A stretch of 64,000 bases of DNA from an uncultured Bacilli bacterium (lineage in GTDB: Bacteria; Bacillota_I; Bacilli_A; RF39; UBA660). Each line of letters opens with the position of its first letter. Position 1 is the stretch's first letter. The stretch spans positions 62,001-126,000 of the forward strand of contig CANQCR010000002.1 in NCBI GenBank assembly GCA_947589735.1. Direction: 5' to 3'. This document shows positions 34,793 to 43,945 of the stretch, piece after piece. The translations under genes were made by a program, and so were the position numbers. The notes beneath the pieces were generated by a model. The model was not told the origin of the DNA. It was given only the letters and a program-made list of their open reading frames with translations, and made no database searches.

Positions 34793-35545
34793 ATGAAAAA
34801 ATATCATTATCGCGTATCTAAAAATAATTCATATTCTGTTTTAACTTTTGTAGTTATTGTTGGTATAACTTATTTAATTAGTCAAGTTAACACACCTACT
34901 AAAAATAATGAACCACTAATAAATGAAGTTTTGGATACTAAAGAATATCATATTGATAGTATTCCGTCTTATCATGGTCAAGAATATGTTGTGATTAATA
35001 ATAACGTTCCTTATTTTGATAGTGATGATCTTAAAGTTGATAGTCTTGAAAAGTACTCATCTTTGGATGCTTTAGGTAGATGTGGTGTTGCTATAGCTAA
35101 AGTTGGTCAAGAAACAATGCCAACAGAACCTAGAGGAAGTATTAGTGGTATTAAACCTAGTGGTTGGCATTTAGTAAAATATGATAATGTTGATGGTAAA
35201 TATTTATACAATAGATGTCATTTAATCGGTTATCAATTAACGGGTGAAAACGCTAATGAAAAAAATTTAATCACTTGTACAAGAAAGATGAATACAGAAG
35301 GTATGCTTCCTTTTGAAGATGCTATAGCGACATATGTAAAAGAAACTAATCATCATGTCTTATACCGGGTTACGCCTATTTATGATGGTGATAACTTACT
35401 TGCAAATGGCGTTTTAATGGAAGCTAAGTCTATTGAGGATGATATTATCAAGTTTAATATTTATGTCTATAATGTCCAAGATGGTATTTATATCGATTAT
35501 CAAACAGGTGAAAGTAGACTTGTAAGCGAAGTAAGTAATGGTTAG
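34793..35545 (+). CDS. Membrane-anchored or secreted DNA/RNA non-specific endonuclease (EndA-like)
   Basis: 250 residues from ATG 34793, with GGTGAGA as ribosome site; earlier in-frame starts fall on the promoter. An N-terminal TM or uncleaved signal (SVLTFVVIVGITYLISQV) leads to an extracellular nuclease with NRCHLIGYQLTGENANEKN followed by TCTRKMN, the beta-beta-alpha metal motif of EndA-type nucleases (usually NRSHLIA..L.G......N.ITGTR). The histidine and asparagine are kept. Such nucleases digest extracellular DNA for nutrition or DNA uptake. Confidence 0.85.
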   Translation: MKKYHYRVSKNNSYSVLTFVVIVGITYLISQVNTPTKNNEPLINEVLDTKEYHIDSIPSYHGQEYVVINNNVPYFDSDDLKVDSLEKYSSLDALGRCGVAIAKVGQETMPTEPRGSISGIKPSGWHLVKYDNVDGKYLYNRCHLIGYQLTGENANEKNLITCTRKMNTEGMLPFEDAIATYVKETNHHVLYRVTPIYDGDNLLANGVLMEAKSIEDDIIKFNIYVYNVQDGIYIDYQTGESRLVSEVSNG

Positions 35546-35588
35546 TTATCGCTAAAATAATCTTTACAAAAGGGTTAATAAAGTATTT

Positions 35589-35628
35589 TAAAAAGGAAAA
35601 CGGCCATTGCCAGTTTTTTCCTTTTTTT
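35589..35628 (+). terminator. Rho-independent terminator
   Basis: AAAAGGAAAAC-GGC-CATT-GCC-AGTTTTTTCC stem with small bulges, then T7. Confidence 0.65.
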
Positions 35629-35643
35629 ATGAGCTATTTTCTA

Positions 35644-35673
35644 TTGACAAAAAGCTATAAAGAAGCATATAAT
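35644..35673 (+). promoter_or_regulatory. Promoter of the 35697 surface protein gene
   Basis: TTGACA (35644-35649), 18 bp, TATAAT (35668-35673). Confidence 0.75.
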
Positions 35674-35696
35674 TATGGTAAGAAAAGGGTGATTTT

Positions 35697-38405
35697 ATGA
35701 GAATTAAAGAAGCAGTAAGGCGCTTTTTAGGAATGGTTCTTAGTGTGTTAATGGTTTTTCCAACATTTATCGTTCCTGAAGTAATGGAAGTTGAGGCTTT
35801 GATTAACTATACCGTTTTAGATTTTTCAGACATTAAAGATACTTATAACTTTGATGGAACTGATCATTATGGTGATTTAGCTAGTCAAGGTTGGGAACTA
35901 ACTAAAGAAAATGAACACGATTATGTTATTAAATTACATAATGCTCATATTGGTAAGCTTGTTCTTCCGATGGATGATGCTGATAAAGATTGTGATTTAG
36001 GTGGCGGCAATTGTGGTGTTGATCCACGTCTATCTAATGTAATAATTGAGTTAACAGGTCAAAATATTATTGAAGGCTATGATAGCTGGGAAGATGGTCT
36101 TGTTGGACAATATGTTAAAAAGACAACTTTTAAGGGTAATGGTAGACTAAAGGTCTTATCAAATCATGGTATTAATATTTATAGTGATTTAGTTATTGAA
36201 GATGGTCTAGCATTCGATATTAATAGTCGTAATTATGGTATCGCAACTAACCATAGTCTTACGATTAAAGGTGGTAAGTTTAATATTGTCTCACTTGATT
36301 CAGCTTTGATATCATCAGATGATATGAAAATATCTTCATCTACAATAATAGCTGATATGAATACGACAAATGGTGGATATCGCTTAGCTACGAAAGGTGT
36401 TATTGAAGCTCTTCGTAGGTTAGATATTGATAAATCTAAAATATATGTTCATAATGGACCAAATGGTATTTATGCTAATGACATGAGTATTAAGAATAGT
36501 ACTATTTCTGATGATGGCAAGGTAGCTTCTGAAGTAGGTATTTATTCAGCTGGTGGTATGGATAGTGGTAGAACAACTAAATATGATGGTAAATTAACGA
36601 TTCAAAACTCTAACGTTATTTTATCATCCAAGGTTCATGCTATTTTAGCTAACGATGATATAACGATTGATGGCGGTAATTATGTTTTAAAAACAAATAT
36701 GCGAAGAGAAGCAACGCTTCAATCTAATCGTGATATTACCATTAAAGGTAATGCTAATTTAAATGTTGAAGCCGCTGGCTATGGTATTGCTAGTGCACAT
36801 GATAATAGTGTTATTCGCTTTGAAAGTGGAACTAACATTTATGTTGCTGCTAACCCTAATGTGGTAGCCGATATTAATGCTGTTGATCAATATGCTGTTT
36901 TTGCTGATGACGTTTATATCGCTAGTGGCGTAAGCTTTGAAGGCCTTGGTGGAAATAGTGTCTTCAATTGGAATCCAACTTTTGGAGCTGGTGCTTTCTA
37001 TATTGAAGCCGGTGCTTATGCTGATAATAATCCACGTTTTAGATATGCGGAAGCTAAGAGTAAGGAATATGTTTCAACTTTCCATTCTATGTTCCGTTAT
37101 GTAAAAATTGTTCCAAAGGTTGATTTAGATGCTCCAGTTATCACGGGTTATGAAGAAGGCAAAACTTATTGTAATTTACCAACGATAACCGTTACGGATG
37201 AAACTGGTATTGACAAAATTACTGTTAATGGTGTTACGATAAGAGACTTTAGCGTTAATAAAGAAACCGAAAAACGCTTTATGGTTCCTATTCTAAATAG
37301 TCCTATTAAAGAAGTTGTTGCTACGGATGTTTTAGGTAATAAAAGTGTTGCAACCTTTACTGCCTATAATGGATGCAAGACCGATATAACGATATCTAGT
37401 GTTAGTCATGGTAAGACATACGCTTATAATGGTAAAGAACAAAAACCAATTGTATCTGTATACTATTTAGGTCGTAAGTTACAAGAAAATACTGATTATA
37501 AAGTTACTTATAGTAACAATGTTGACCCAGGAACCGCAACGATTACGATTACCGGAATGGGTGGCTTTGAAGGAACAATCGTAAGAAACTTTACGATTGA
37601 AAAAGCCGCTAATGATATTGTTGTAAATAATGTTTTAAAACCATATTCATCATCTCGTCAAGTTGTATCTTTAGGTGCTAAACAAACAGGTGATAGTGTT
37701 TTAACTTATAGTAGTAATAATGATGATGTTGTTGTTGATAAGAATGGTACCGTAACGATTGATGGTGGATATCGTGGTAGTACTACTATTACAATAACAG
37801 CTAAAGAAACAAAAGGTTATAAGAAAGCAACCAAGAATGTTACTGTAAATGTTCAAAACCTAGATAATGTTTTAACAGTTGGTAACGTTACAAAAACTTA
37901 TAACAAGAAAGCTCAAAGCTTTAACTTAAACGTTAAACAAAGTAGTAATGCCCATTTAACTTATAGTAGTAATAATAAAAATATTACTGTAAATGGTAGT
38001 GGTAAAGTAACTATTAAAGCCGGTTACGTTGGTAGTGCAACAATAACTATTAAAGCTGCTAGTACGGAAGGGTATAACAGCGCTGTTAAAAATATTACAG
38101 TTACTGTAAATCCATCATCAACGAAGATTTCTAAACTAACTAATGTTAGAGGTAAGAAATTAACTATTAAGTGGAGTAAGAATACAAACGTTACTGGATA
38201 TCAAATCCAATACTCAACCGATAAAAACTTTAGAAGTGGTGTTAAGACAATAACTATTAGTAAAAATAAGACAACGTCTAAAACGATTTCTAAGTTAAAG
38301 AAGGGTAAGAAATATTATGTTCGTATTAGAACATATAAAAAGGTATCTGGTAAGAAATATTACTCTGCTTGGAGTAGTGTTAAAAACAAAAAAGTTTCTA
38401 AATAA
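35697..38405 (+). CDS. Large secreted protein: beta-helix-like, Ig-like repeats, FnIII
   Basis: 902 residues with a signal peptide (FLGMVLSVLMVFPTFIVPEVMEVEA). Residues about 90-440 have repeated I.I..S.I.....G I...-type rungs (LTIKGGKFNIVS, ITIDGGNYVLK, ITIKGNANLNVEA), typical of a right-handed beta-helix. Then Ig-like modules, two tandem repeats near 645-805 of the type LTYSSNN...GTVTIDGGYRGS and LTYSSNN...GKVTIKAGYVGS, and a C-terminal fibronectin III domain (LTIKWSKNTNVTGYQIQYS ... YYVRIRTYKKV). No anchor motif is seen. Probable adhesin or glycan-binding protein. Confidence 0.8.
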   Translation: MRIKEAVRRFLGMVLSVLMVFPTFIVPEVMEVEALINYTVLDFSDIKDTYNFDGTDHYGDLASQGWELTKENEHDYVIKLHNAHIGKLVLPMDDADKDCDLGGGNCGVDPRLSNVIIELTGQNIIEGYDSWEDGLVGQYVKKTTFKGNGRLKVLSNHGINIYSDLVIEDGLAFDINSRNYGIATNHSLTIKGGKFNIVSLDSALISSDDMKISSSTIIADMNTTNGGYRLATKGVIEALRRLDIDKSKIYVHNGPNGIYANDMSIKNSTISDDGKVASEVGIYSAGGMDSGRTTKYDGKLTIQNSNVILSSKVHAILANDDITIDGGNYVLKTNMRREATLQSNRDITIKGNANLNVEAAGYGIASAHDNSVIRFESGTNIYVAANPNVVADINAVDQYAVFADDVYIASGVSFEGLGGNSVFNWNPTFGAGAFYIEAGAYADNNPRFRYAEAKSKEYVSTFHSMFRYVKIVPKVDLDAPVITGYEEGKTYCNLPTITVTDETGIDKITVNGVTIRDFSVNKETEKRFMVPILNSPIKEVVATDVLGNKSVATFTAYNGCKTDITISSVSHGKTYAYNGKEQKPIVSVYYLGRKLQENTDYKVTYSNNVDPGTATITITGMGGFEGTIVRNFTIEKAANDIVVNNVLKPYSSSRQVVSLGAKQTGDSVLTYSSNNDDVVVDKNGTVTIDGGYRGSTTITITAKETKGYKKATKNVTVNVQNLDNVLTVGNVTKTYNKKAQSFNLNVKQSSNAHLTYSSNNKNITVNGSGKVTIKAGYVGSATITIKAASTEGYNSAVKNITVTVNPSSTKISKLTNVRGKKLTIKWSKNTNVTGYQIQYSTDKNFRSGVKTITISKNKTTSKTISKLKKGKKYYVRIRTYKKVSGKKYYSAWSSVKNKKVSK

Positions 38406-38434
38406 AGCTATAGTTAGAATTATTGGTTAAAAAA

Positions 38435-38458
38435 AGAAGACCCTTAACGGGTCTTTTA
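38435..38458 (+). terminator. Bidirectional terminator
   Basis: AAGACCC TTAAC GGGTCTT plus T, between convergent genes. Confidence 0.8.
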
Positions 38459-38974
38459 TTTGTGATAAGTATAAGTCTTGTTACTTAAAGATACATCAGT
38501 ACTTTTTATAAGTGATTGGAATAGGGTAATAAAAGGGCGATAGTAATTACCATAATCAGAACCATTAGTTCTAATTCTAACTATATTAGATTTGCCTTTG
38601 TCATTATCAGTTTTTAAAAGGGATATATTAATAGTATCATTTGTTACCTGAAGCTTTAAATAGTCATTGGTTCCCGTATCCGAATGCCAAATGATGGTCT
38701 TATTATCAATATTGATAAAGTCTTCTGGTAAATCATAAGGATAATGCTCTTTAATGATATATTCGCCAAATAAAGTAATAATAAGTTGTCTAAAAGACTG
38801 GTAAGCTTTTAGTTCCGATGAATCAGAAGATATATCTAGCGTTATACTTGATGTTTTGCCACTAGTTTGAAAAAATAAATCATTATCAATGGCCTGGGTG
38901 ATTTGAATCTCTTGATTGCCTCTTTGAAGTGATACTCCGCCATAACATTTTTTCATCATAAACTTCATTTTCAT
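38456..38974 (-). CDS. Unknown cytoplasmic protein
   Basis: 172 residues from ATG 38974, with AAAGGTGAT before it (a GTG three codons earlier is part of that ribosome site). No signal, TM or motif recognised. Mixed alpha/beta composition; the stretch LKAYQSFRQLIITLFGEYIIKEHYPYDLP, best read in two halves, suggests an amphipathic helix. Its stop lies on the shared terminator with the 35697 gene. Confidence 0.6.
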   Translation of the reverse strand: MKMKFMMKKCYGGVSLQRGNQEIQITQAIDNDLFFQTSGKTSSITLDISSDSSELKAYQSFRQLIITLFGEYIIKEHYPYDLPEDFINIDNKTIIWHSDTGTNDYLKLQVTNDTINISLLKTDNDKGKSNIVRIRTNGSDYGNYYRPFITLFQSLIKSTDVSLSNKTYTYHK

Positions 38975-39059
38975 ATTTATCACCTTTGTGATTTCATATT
39001 ATAACATCTGTTATGTATGATTGCAAGAAAAAGTATGGTATAATCTATATGGTGATATT

Positions 39060-39629
39060 ATGAATATCTTAAAAAATTGGTATAAAGAAATAATGAGTGT
39101 TTTCGTCTTTTTACGCTTTAAAAATATTTGGCGTTTAAGAGACTATTTAACACGTAAAAATAAAACAAAAGGCATATGTGCGTCTGTTTATACATATTAC
39201 TTAGATAAAAAGGGGAGTTATATTGGCCTTGGAGCGAAGATAGCTAATCAACCATATTTTCCCCATAATATTTTAGGTGTTTTTATTTCAGAGGAAGCTA
39301 AGATTGGTTCGGATGCTGTTATCTTTCAACAGGTGACGATTGGATCCGTTCGTACGCGTGGTAGTAAAAAGATGGGTGGTCCAACAATTGGGAATAATTG
39401 CTATATTGGAGCTGGTGCTAAAATTATTGGCAATATAAAAATTGGTAACAATTGCCGAATAGGCGCTAATGCCGTTGTATATGAAGATATGCCCGATAAT
39501 AGCGTCGCTGTCTCATCGCCAACTAGAATTATTAAAAATGACCATGAACTAGATAATCGTTTCTTTGTTATGCGAAGTGATGGCCATGAAGAATACTATC
39601 AAAATGGCTCGTTTCATACCGAAGAATAA
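39060..39629 (+). CDS. Hexapeptide-repeat acyltransferase (serine acetyltransferase-like)
   Basis: 189 residues from ATG 39060 (GGTGATATT upstream, TGGTATAAT extended -10 at 39036-39044). Left-handed beta-helix repeats: IGLGAKIANQPYFPHN, GVFISEEAKIGSDAVIFQQVTIG, GPTIGNNCYIGAGAKIIGNI, KIGNNCRIGANAVVYEDMP. This pattern and the H in PHN are shared with CysE and related O-acetyltransferases. The N-terminal CysE helical domain is short, so the acceptor may be a sugar rather than serine. Confidence 0.85.
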   Translation: MNILKNWYKEIMSVFVFLRFKNIWRLRDYLTRKNKTKGICASVYTYYLDKKGSYIGLGAKIANQPYFPHNILGVFISEEAKIGSDAVIFQQVTIGSVRTRGSKKMGGPTIGNNCYIGAGAKIIGNIKIGNNCRIGANAVVYEDMPDNSVAVSSPTRIIKNDHELDNRFFVMRSDGHEEYYQNGSFHTEE

Positions 39630-39663
39630 TTTACTTATATAGGTTTTTAAAATGTTTTTTAAC

Positions 39664-39692
39664 TTGACATTCTATTGAACATTTTTTATAAT
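39664..39692 (+). promoter_or_regulatory. Promoter of the 39765 surface protein
   Basis: TTGACA (39664-39669), 17 bp, TATAAT (39687-39692): full consensus. Confidence 0.8.
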
Positions 39693-39719
39693 AACACTTA
39701 ATTTGTAGTTAAAGAAAGA

Positions 39720-39764
39720 AAGGAAAGAATGATAATAATTAGAAATTATTATCAATAAGATAAA
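39720..39764 (+). promoter_or_regulatory. Leader with 9-codon uORF and 10-bp hairpin between ribosome site and start
   Basis: A strong AAAGGAAAG ribosome site serves ATG 39729, which encodes MIIIRNYYQ and stops at 39756-39758, 6 nt before the real start 39765. The same DNA is a perfect hairpin GATAATAATT-AGA-AATTATTATC (39731-39753). Either the main gene is translated by coupling, or the hairpin brings the distant ribosome site near ATG 39765. Confidence 0.55.
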
Positions 39765-41159
39765 ATGAATATAAAACGTAATGGGATAATCTTTTTAATT
39801 ATATTTGTTTTTACATTATTAATGTCTAAGGAGGTAGTTTTGGCTAGTGATACACCAAGGACACTTGATGGTACATCAGCAACTATCGAAGGAACTAATT
39901 ATGAAATTGATGTGGAAACGCATACAATATTTCTTAATACTGGTGCGGAGGTAGAATTAACGGGTGACGCTGAAGACTATAAAATTGTTGCCGTAGAAGA
40001 TGCTAAAGATGTTGTTATAACATTAAATAATTATACAGCGATGACAATTGATGATGGCTTTAATAATTCTAATAAAATTGAATTAAAACCTGGTAGCGTT
40101 GTTACCTTAAACTTAGTTGGTGAGAATAATTTGAGAGGTGGCCGGGAATCATCAGCAATTAGGGTCCCTAAAGATACATCATTAACAATTAATGGTAATG
40201 GCATCTTAAATGCTCAAGTACGTAATAGTGGATCAAATGCTTCTAGCGCGGTTATTGGTAGTCAATATAGTACTCCTTTTGGTGATATCATCATTAATGT
40301 GGGAAAGATTAACACCTCTTTTACTGGCTCTGGTGTTCATACTGGTATTGGTGCTGGAGATTATGATAGAGGAGAGGAAATGAGTGGAACAATCACTTTA
40401 AATGGTGGTGAAATTCACACGGATCTTTTAGGTAGCTCATCTGACCAAGGTAAGGTATCGGTTGAAGGAAATGGTGGCGCTATCGTTTATACAGATCAAG
40501 TACTAGCTAAAGATGATAATTTTAATGGTGTCATTTTTAGTGAGGATGGCAGTATCGGAACCGTTAAAGGGGATGTTACCCTTAGTAGTGACTTGAATAT
40601 TCCAGATGGAACTGATTTGACAATCGAAGAAGATGCCCATTTGATTATTCCTGAGGATGTAACTTTATCAAATCATGGTAACATTGTAAATAATGGTACC
40701 ATAACAAATACAGGTACACTTCAAAATGATGGTCATATTGAAAGTGAAGGAACAATTAATTCATCAACACCCGTTGAGCATGTTGATGGTAATCCTGTCA
40801 AACCAATATTATATGAAGTAACGATTAGTGTTGGTGATGGTGGCACTATAAATACTGACTTAACTTTTCAAGTAAATCATGGAGACGATAAAGATATCAT
40901 CATTACGCCAATGAAAGGATATCAAATTAAAGAAGTTATTATTGATGGTGTTAATAGGAAAGATTTGGTTGTTAATGGTAAGCTAACATTAACACATATT
41001 ACAAAAGACATCGAAGTCATCATTACTTTTGAAAAAATACCTGAATCAATTCAAAATCCTGATACATATGATGGCGTTATATTTAACTTCTACCTAGGAT
41101 TAATATCTATCATAGGAATTGTTTTGGGAAGTATTTATTATAAAAAAGAAGTATTATAA
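39765..41159 (+). CDS. Cell-surface protein with possible NPDTYD sorting signal
   Basis: 464 residues. Signal peptide (GIIFLIIFVFTLLMSKEVVLA). Residues 50-240 form beta-helix-like rungs (DVVITLNNYTAMTI, SVVTLNLVGENNL, SLTINGNGILNA, GTITLNGGEIHT). Residues 260-330 repeat short I.N.G.I.N.GT units. A small domain ending ITKDIEVIITFEK resembles InlB-type B repeats. The C-terminus is NPDTYD, a hydrophobic stretch (FNFYLGLISIIGIVLGSIYY) and KKEVL, the layout of a sortase substrate with a non-LPXTG motif. No sortase gene is in the window. Confidence 0.75.
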   Translation: MNIKRNGIIFLIIFVFTLLMSKEVVLASDTPRTLDGTSATIEGTNYEIDVETHTIFLNTGAEVELTGDAEDYKIVAVEDAKDVVITLNNYTAMTIDDGFNNSNKIELKPGSVVTLNLVGENNLRGGRESSAIRVPKDTSLTINGNGILNAQVRNSGSNASSAVIGSQYSTPFGDIIINVGKINTSFTGSGVHTGIGAGDYDRGEEMSGTITLNGGEIHTDLLGSSSDQGKVSVEGNGGAIVYTDQVLAKDDNFNGVIFSEDGSIGTVKGDVTLSSDLNIPDGTDLTIEEDAHLIIPEDVTLSNHGNIVNNGTITNTGTLQNDGHIESEGTINSSTPVEHVDGNPVKPILYEVTISVGDGGTINTDLTFQVNHGDDKDIIITPMKGYQIKEVIIDGVNRKDLVVNGKLTLTHITKDIEVIITFEKIPESIQNPDTYDGVIFNFYLGLISIIGIVLGSIYYKKEVL

Positions 41160-41184
41160 AAGACAAGATAACTTGTCTTTTTTT
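41158..41184 (+). terminator. Rho-independent terminator
   Basis: AAGACAAG ATAA CTTGTCTT plus T7; convergent genes. Confidence 0.85.
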
Positions 41185-41197
41185 GTGCCATTAACTT

Positions 41198-41839
41198 TTA
41201 ATTATGAAAAGCTTCTTCTTTTGTTAATTTTTTTGTTTTTTCATTATGTACATCTTTCACCATTCTTTTTTTATACCAATCGATAAAGGCATCGGTCGCA
41301 CTTGTATGACCGTCAGGCCTATTACATCTTTCTTCATCGGTCATTTGAGCTAGGGTTTTAGTACAGTTAAGGGGTATGAAAACTAGCCATAGATTTGATT
41401 TAGCTCTTTTGTTTTGTTCGCCTCTTACTTCGTGTGCAAGCGTTCCTTTACTAACGCCAAAAAATTGAAAATACTCTTGACCATCAAAAAAAGTTAAGCA
41501 ATCTAGAAAATAACAATTTCTATTTTGAACCTGTTTCATTGTTTCTAATAATTCTCTAATATTTGATGAAATGCCACTTCGTTTAACAAAAGCACCCGGA
41601 TATCCCGGATTTCCAGGATAATCTTCAATGTAGAAACCTGAATCAGCTACAAAGACGGGTGTTTTAAGTATTTCAAAAGCTTGGCGAGCTTTTTCTTTTG
41701 ATATAATTTCTATATTATTAACATCTGGTTCATTTAAATCACATTTAAAATAATCAATATTGATTCCTTCTTTATCAAACTTTTCTTTAACAGAAACATA
41801 TTTACCATAATTTCCGGTTATGTAAGTTAAGTTTTCCAT
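41198..41839 (-). CDS. RdgB/HAM1-family non-canonical purine NTP pyrophosphatase
   Basis: 213 residues. It hydrolyses inosine, xanthosine or related triphosphates to keep them out of nucleic acids. Seen: ITGNYGKYVSVKEKF (usual TGN..K), FVADSGFYIEDYPGNPGYPGAF (usual ADDSGL.V..L.G.PG), and DGHTSATDAF at the end. The second aspartate of the canonical DDSG is A-D-S-G here. A C-terminal extension after residue 185 is basic. It starts 1 nt after the SIS gene stop, so the two are translated together. Confidence 0.85.
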   Translation of the reverse strand: MENLTYITGNYGKYVSVKEKFDKEGINIDYFKCDLNEPDVNNIEIISKEKARQAFEILKTPVFVADSGFYIEDYPGNPGYPGAFVKRSGISSNIRELLETMKQVQNRNCYFLDCLTFFDGQEYFQFFGVSKGTLAHEVRGEQNKRAKSNLWLVFIPLNCTKTLAQMTDEERCNRPDGHTSATDAFIDWYKKRMVKDVHNEKTKKLTKEEAFHN

Positions 41840-41840
41840 A

Positions 41841-42920
41841 TTACATTTCTCCTTTGTATCTATATAATTTTTTTACTAATTGGGGATTATATTCAGGCAT
41901 TGTAAAATCAATATTTTTATCATCCGCTATTTTTTTAGATAAAAAGTACATCTGTAAAGTTAAATAATATTCTTTCCAAAAAGGATTTGTATCTTCATCT
42001 AAAGTATGAAGAAGAAAAATATGAGGATATTCTTGGATAAGGAGTGGTAATAATTCATTATCTAGATTTTTCATTTGATGTGCTAAATAAATAATCGGAC
42101 TTTCGGGATTTTGAAATATTAAATTGCTCCTTCCATGACAATATGAACCTTTATCATGAATAACGACACTAGTAGTTCCTGTTTCGACCATATTAGATTC
42201 TAAAATAGAGGATGAACACGTTGTATCATATCCGGATAAAATTTGAATTAGATTGGTGTCTTTAAAATTAAAGTTAATTTTATTAACTCTTTTTCTACTT
42301 TTTTCTAATAATTGTTTTAATTTATTATTTATCTTTCTTAAATCTTCACTAGATAATGCTTCCTTTTTTTCGTCTTCTAATATACTTAGTTCTAAAATCA
42401 TTAACATCGGGGCAAGCGTAGGGATAATTGATATAAAACTTTTTTCTCGCTCTTTATACTTGCCATTACCCCAATAAAGAATATCAAATAATGGTGCTTC
42501 CTCATTTTCAAAATAACCGGCTGTATGGGTGTAATCTTCTTCTCTTACATATTCACTAGTAATTAGATAACTGCTACCAGGAAAACTCCTTAATATTTCT
42601 AACATTCCATTTGATTGACCACTACTTGAAATTACAATTAAATTTTTAAATTGCTTAATATTTCTTTTATAAAAATAATCTCTTGGTTCGATTACCTCAC
42701 ATAAAGTTTCTCGTGACTCTAAAAACATTTTAAGATAGTAGGCTGTAGCTTTCGAACCGCCGGTTGCGACAAGTAGTGTTGGAACATTTCTAAATACATA
42801 GCTTGCTTGTCTACTAAACGCAAAATTGGTCAATAGTTTAGGATCATTTATTTGAAATAATCTTTCTTCAAGTTTAGCAAAATTAATCGTAGTGGGTTCT
42901 GTATGGGTATGCTTAATCAT
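41841..42920 (-). CDS. SIS-domain protein
   Basis: 359 residues with a SIS (sugar isomerase) phosphosugar-binding fold: TLLVATGGSKATAYYLKMFLE and LIVISSSGQSNGMLEIL. A second half contains SSSILESNMVETGTTSVVIHDK and HGRSNLIFQN, consistent with the second SIS domain of GlmS/AgaS-like proteins. AAAGGAGAGG precedes the ATG. Between WYL regulator and RdgB-like gene in one minus-strand operon. Substrate unknown; pairing with an NTP pyrophosphatase is unusual. Confidence 0.8.
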   Translation of the reverse strand: MIKHTHTEPTTINFAKLEERLFQINDPKLLTNFAFSRQASYVFRNVPTLLVATGGSKATAYYLKMFLESRETLCEVIEPRDYFYKRNIKQFKNLIVISSSGQSNGMLEILRSFPGSSYLITSEYVREEDYTHTAGYFENEEAPLFDILYWGNGKYKEREKSFISIIPTLAPMLMILELSILEDEKKEALSSEDLRKINNKLKQLLEKSRKRVNKINFNFKDTNLIQILSGYDTTCSSSILESNMVETGTTSVVIHDKGSYCHGRSNLIFQNPESPIIYLAHQMKNLDNELLPLLIQEYPHIFLLHTLDEDTNPFWKEYYLTLQMYFLSKKIADDKNIDFTMPEYNPQLVKKLYRYKGEM

Positions 42921-42974
42921 AAAAACCTCTCCTTTGTTAACTATAGGATAACAAAAGAAGAGGTAATATATGCG

Positions 42975-43454
42975 TCAGTTATAAAAATTGTCTAATATTT
43001 CTATTGTTTTAATGCGGTTGATATAAAAATGTCGTATTTCTTCTTTAACCTCACAGTATGCGGCAACGCCCCATTCATTACCTAGAAGAATTAAATCGTA
43101 AGGATGAACAATCCTTTTAGAAAGCTGTTTTTTATCTTTGGTGTAATAGGTTATTAAGCATTTTCTTTTTTCTTTAATAGCTTTACTAATTAAATTAAAG
43201 ACATCTTTGTTTTGAACATTAATCTCTTTTGGTGTAATGAATCTTTTAGGAACATTAATATTTTGATTTAAGACATAGCCACCATAAGGACCTTTGATAG
43301 TGTCAACATAAATCCCAGCTTTTTCAAGTTCATCTTTATAGATACGAATCATTCGAGGAGATACCTCAAGTTTTTCAGCTAATTCTTTAATACTATATTT
43401 TCTTCCCGAACTTAAATATTCTAACATTGTTAAAACATTACTTACTTTGGACAT
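42975..43454 (-). CDS. Short HTH-WYL transcriptional regulator
   Basis: 159 residues. N-terminal HTH_11 (YLSSGRKYSIKELAEKLEV, SPRMIRIYKDEL) and a compact WYL domain (ISKAIKEKRKCLITYYTKD, HPYDLILLGNEWGVAAYC, FYINRIKTIEIL). About half the length of typical WYL regulators because the C-terminal extension is missing. GGAGGAGTT precedes the ATG; TGGTATAAT on the minus strand (43484-43476) is an extended -10. WYL domains sense ligands or nucleic acid, often in defence loci. Confidence 0.85.
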   Translation of the reverse strand: MSKVSNVLTMLEYLSSGRKYSIKELAEKLEVSPRMIRIYKDELEKAGIYVDTIKGPYGGYVLNQNINVPKRFITPKEINVQNKDVFNLISKAIKEKRKCLITYYTKDKKQLSKRIVHPYDLILLGNEWGVAAYCEVKEEIRHFYINRIKTIEILDNFYN

Positions 43455-43526
43455 AACTCCTCCTTAGTAGTCATTATTATACCACGTTTTATAGTAATTT
43501 GTGTTAAAATGATAGGGGAAGTGATA

Positions 43527-43889
43527 ATGATGGATGCAAAAGTTTCAACTTGGCAATTCGGTATTAATAATGATGCTTTAGTTAAACTTGTTTTAATGGG
43601 TAAGAAAAAAGCCACAACTTCATTATATGAAATAGATGATATTCCTCGTGTTGGTGATGAAGCAATTCTTACTTTTTCTAATAAGAAAAAAGCTTGTATT
43701 ACTAAAACTAAACAAGTAATCATAATAGAGTTTAAAAATATTACCCCATCTTTAACCGAACTTGAGGGTGAGGGTGATTTTGATACATGGCGAAGGGAAC
43801 ATCTAAAATATTTTAAAGCGATAAAACCCGATTTTACTGAAGATGATCAAATCATTTTTGAAATATTTGAAATCATAAAAACATTTTGA
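43527..43889 (+). CDS. ASCH domain protein, divergent from the WYL operon
   Basis: 120 residues from ATG 43527 (ATG 43530 is equally possible; AGGGGAAG upstream). Typical ASCH: STWQFGINNDALVKLVLMGKK, KATTSLY, IPRVGDEAILTFSNKK, and the C-terminal EGDFDTWRREHLKYF. Close to the class that includes YqfB-like amidohydrolases. Its TGTTAAAAT -10 (43502-43510) lies in a divergent region shared with the WYL gene, so regulator and ASCH gene may be co-regulated. Confidence 0.85.
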   Translation: MMDAKVSTWQFGINNDALVKLVLMGKKKATTSLYEIDDIPRVGDEAILTFSNKKKACITKTKQVIIIEFKNITPSLTELEGEGDFDTWRREHLKYFKAIKPDFTEDDQIIFEIFEIIKTF

Positions 43890-43945
43890 TAAAGACTTGA
43901 CACTTTTGATTTATAAAATGTCAATAAAATTAAAATAAGTCTTTT

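Noticed and set aside
43442-43723. 93-codon minus-strand ORF
   Set aside because: Antisense to the ASCH gene and overlapping the WYL gene start; no support.
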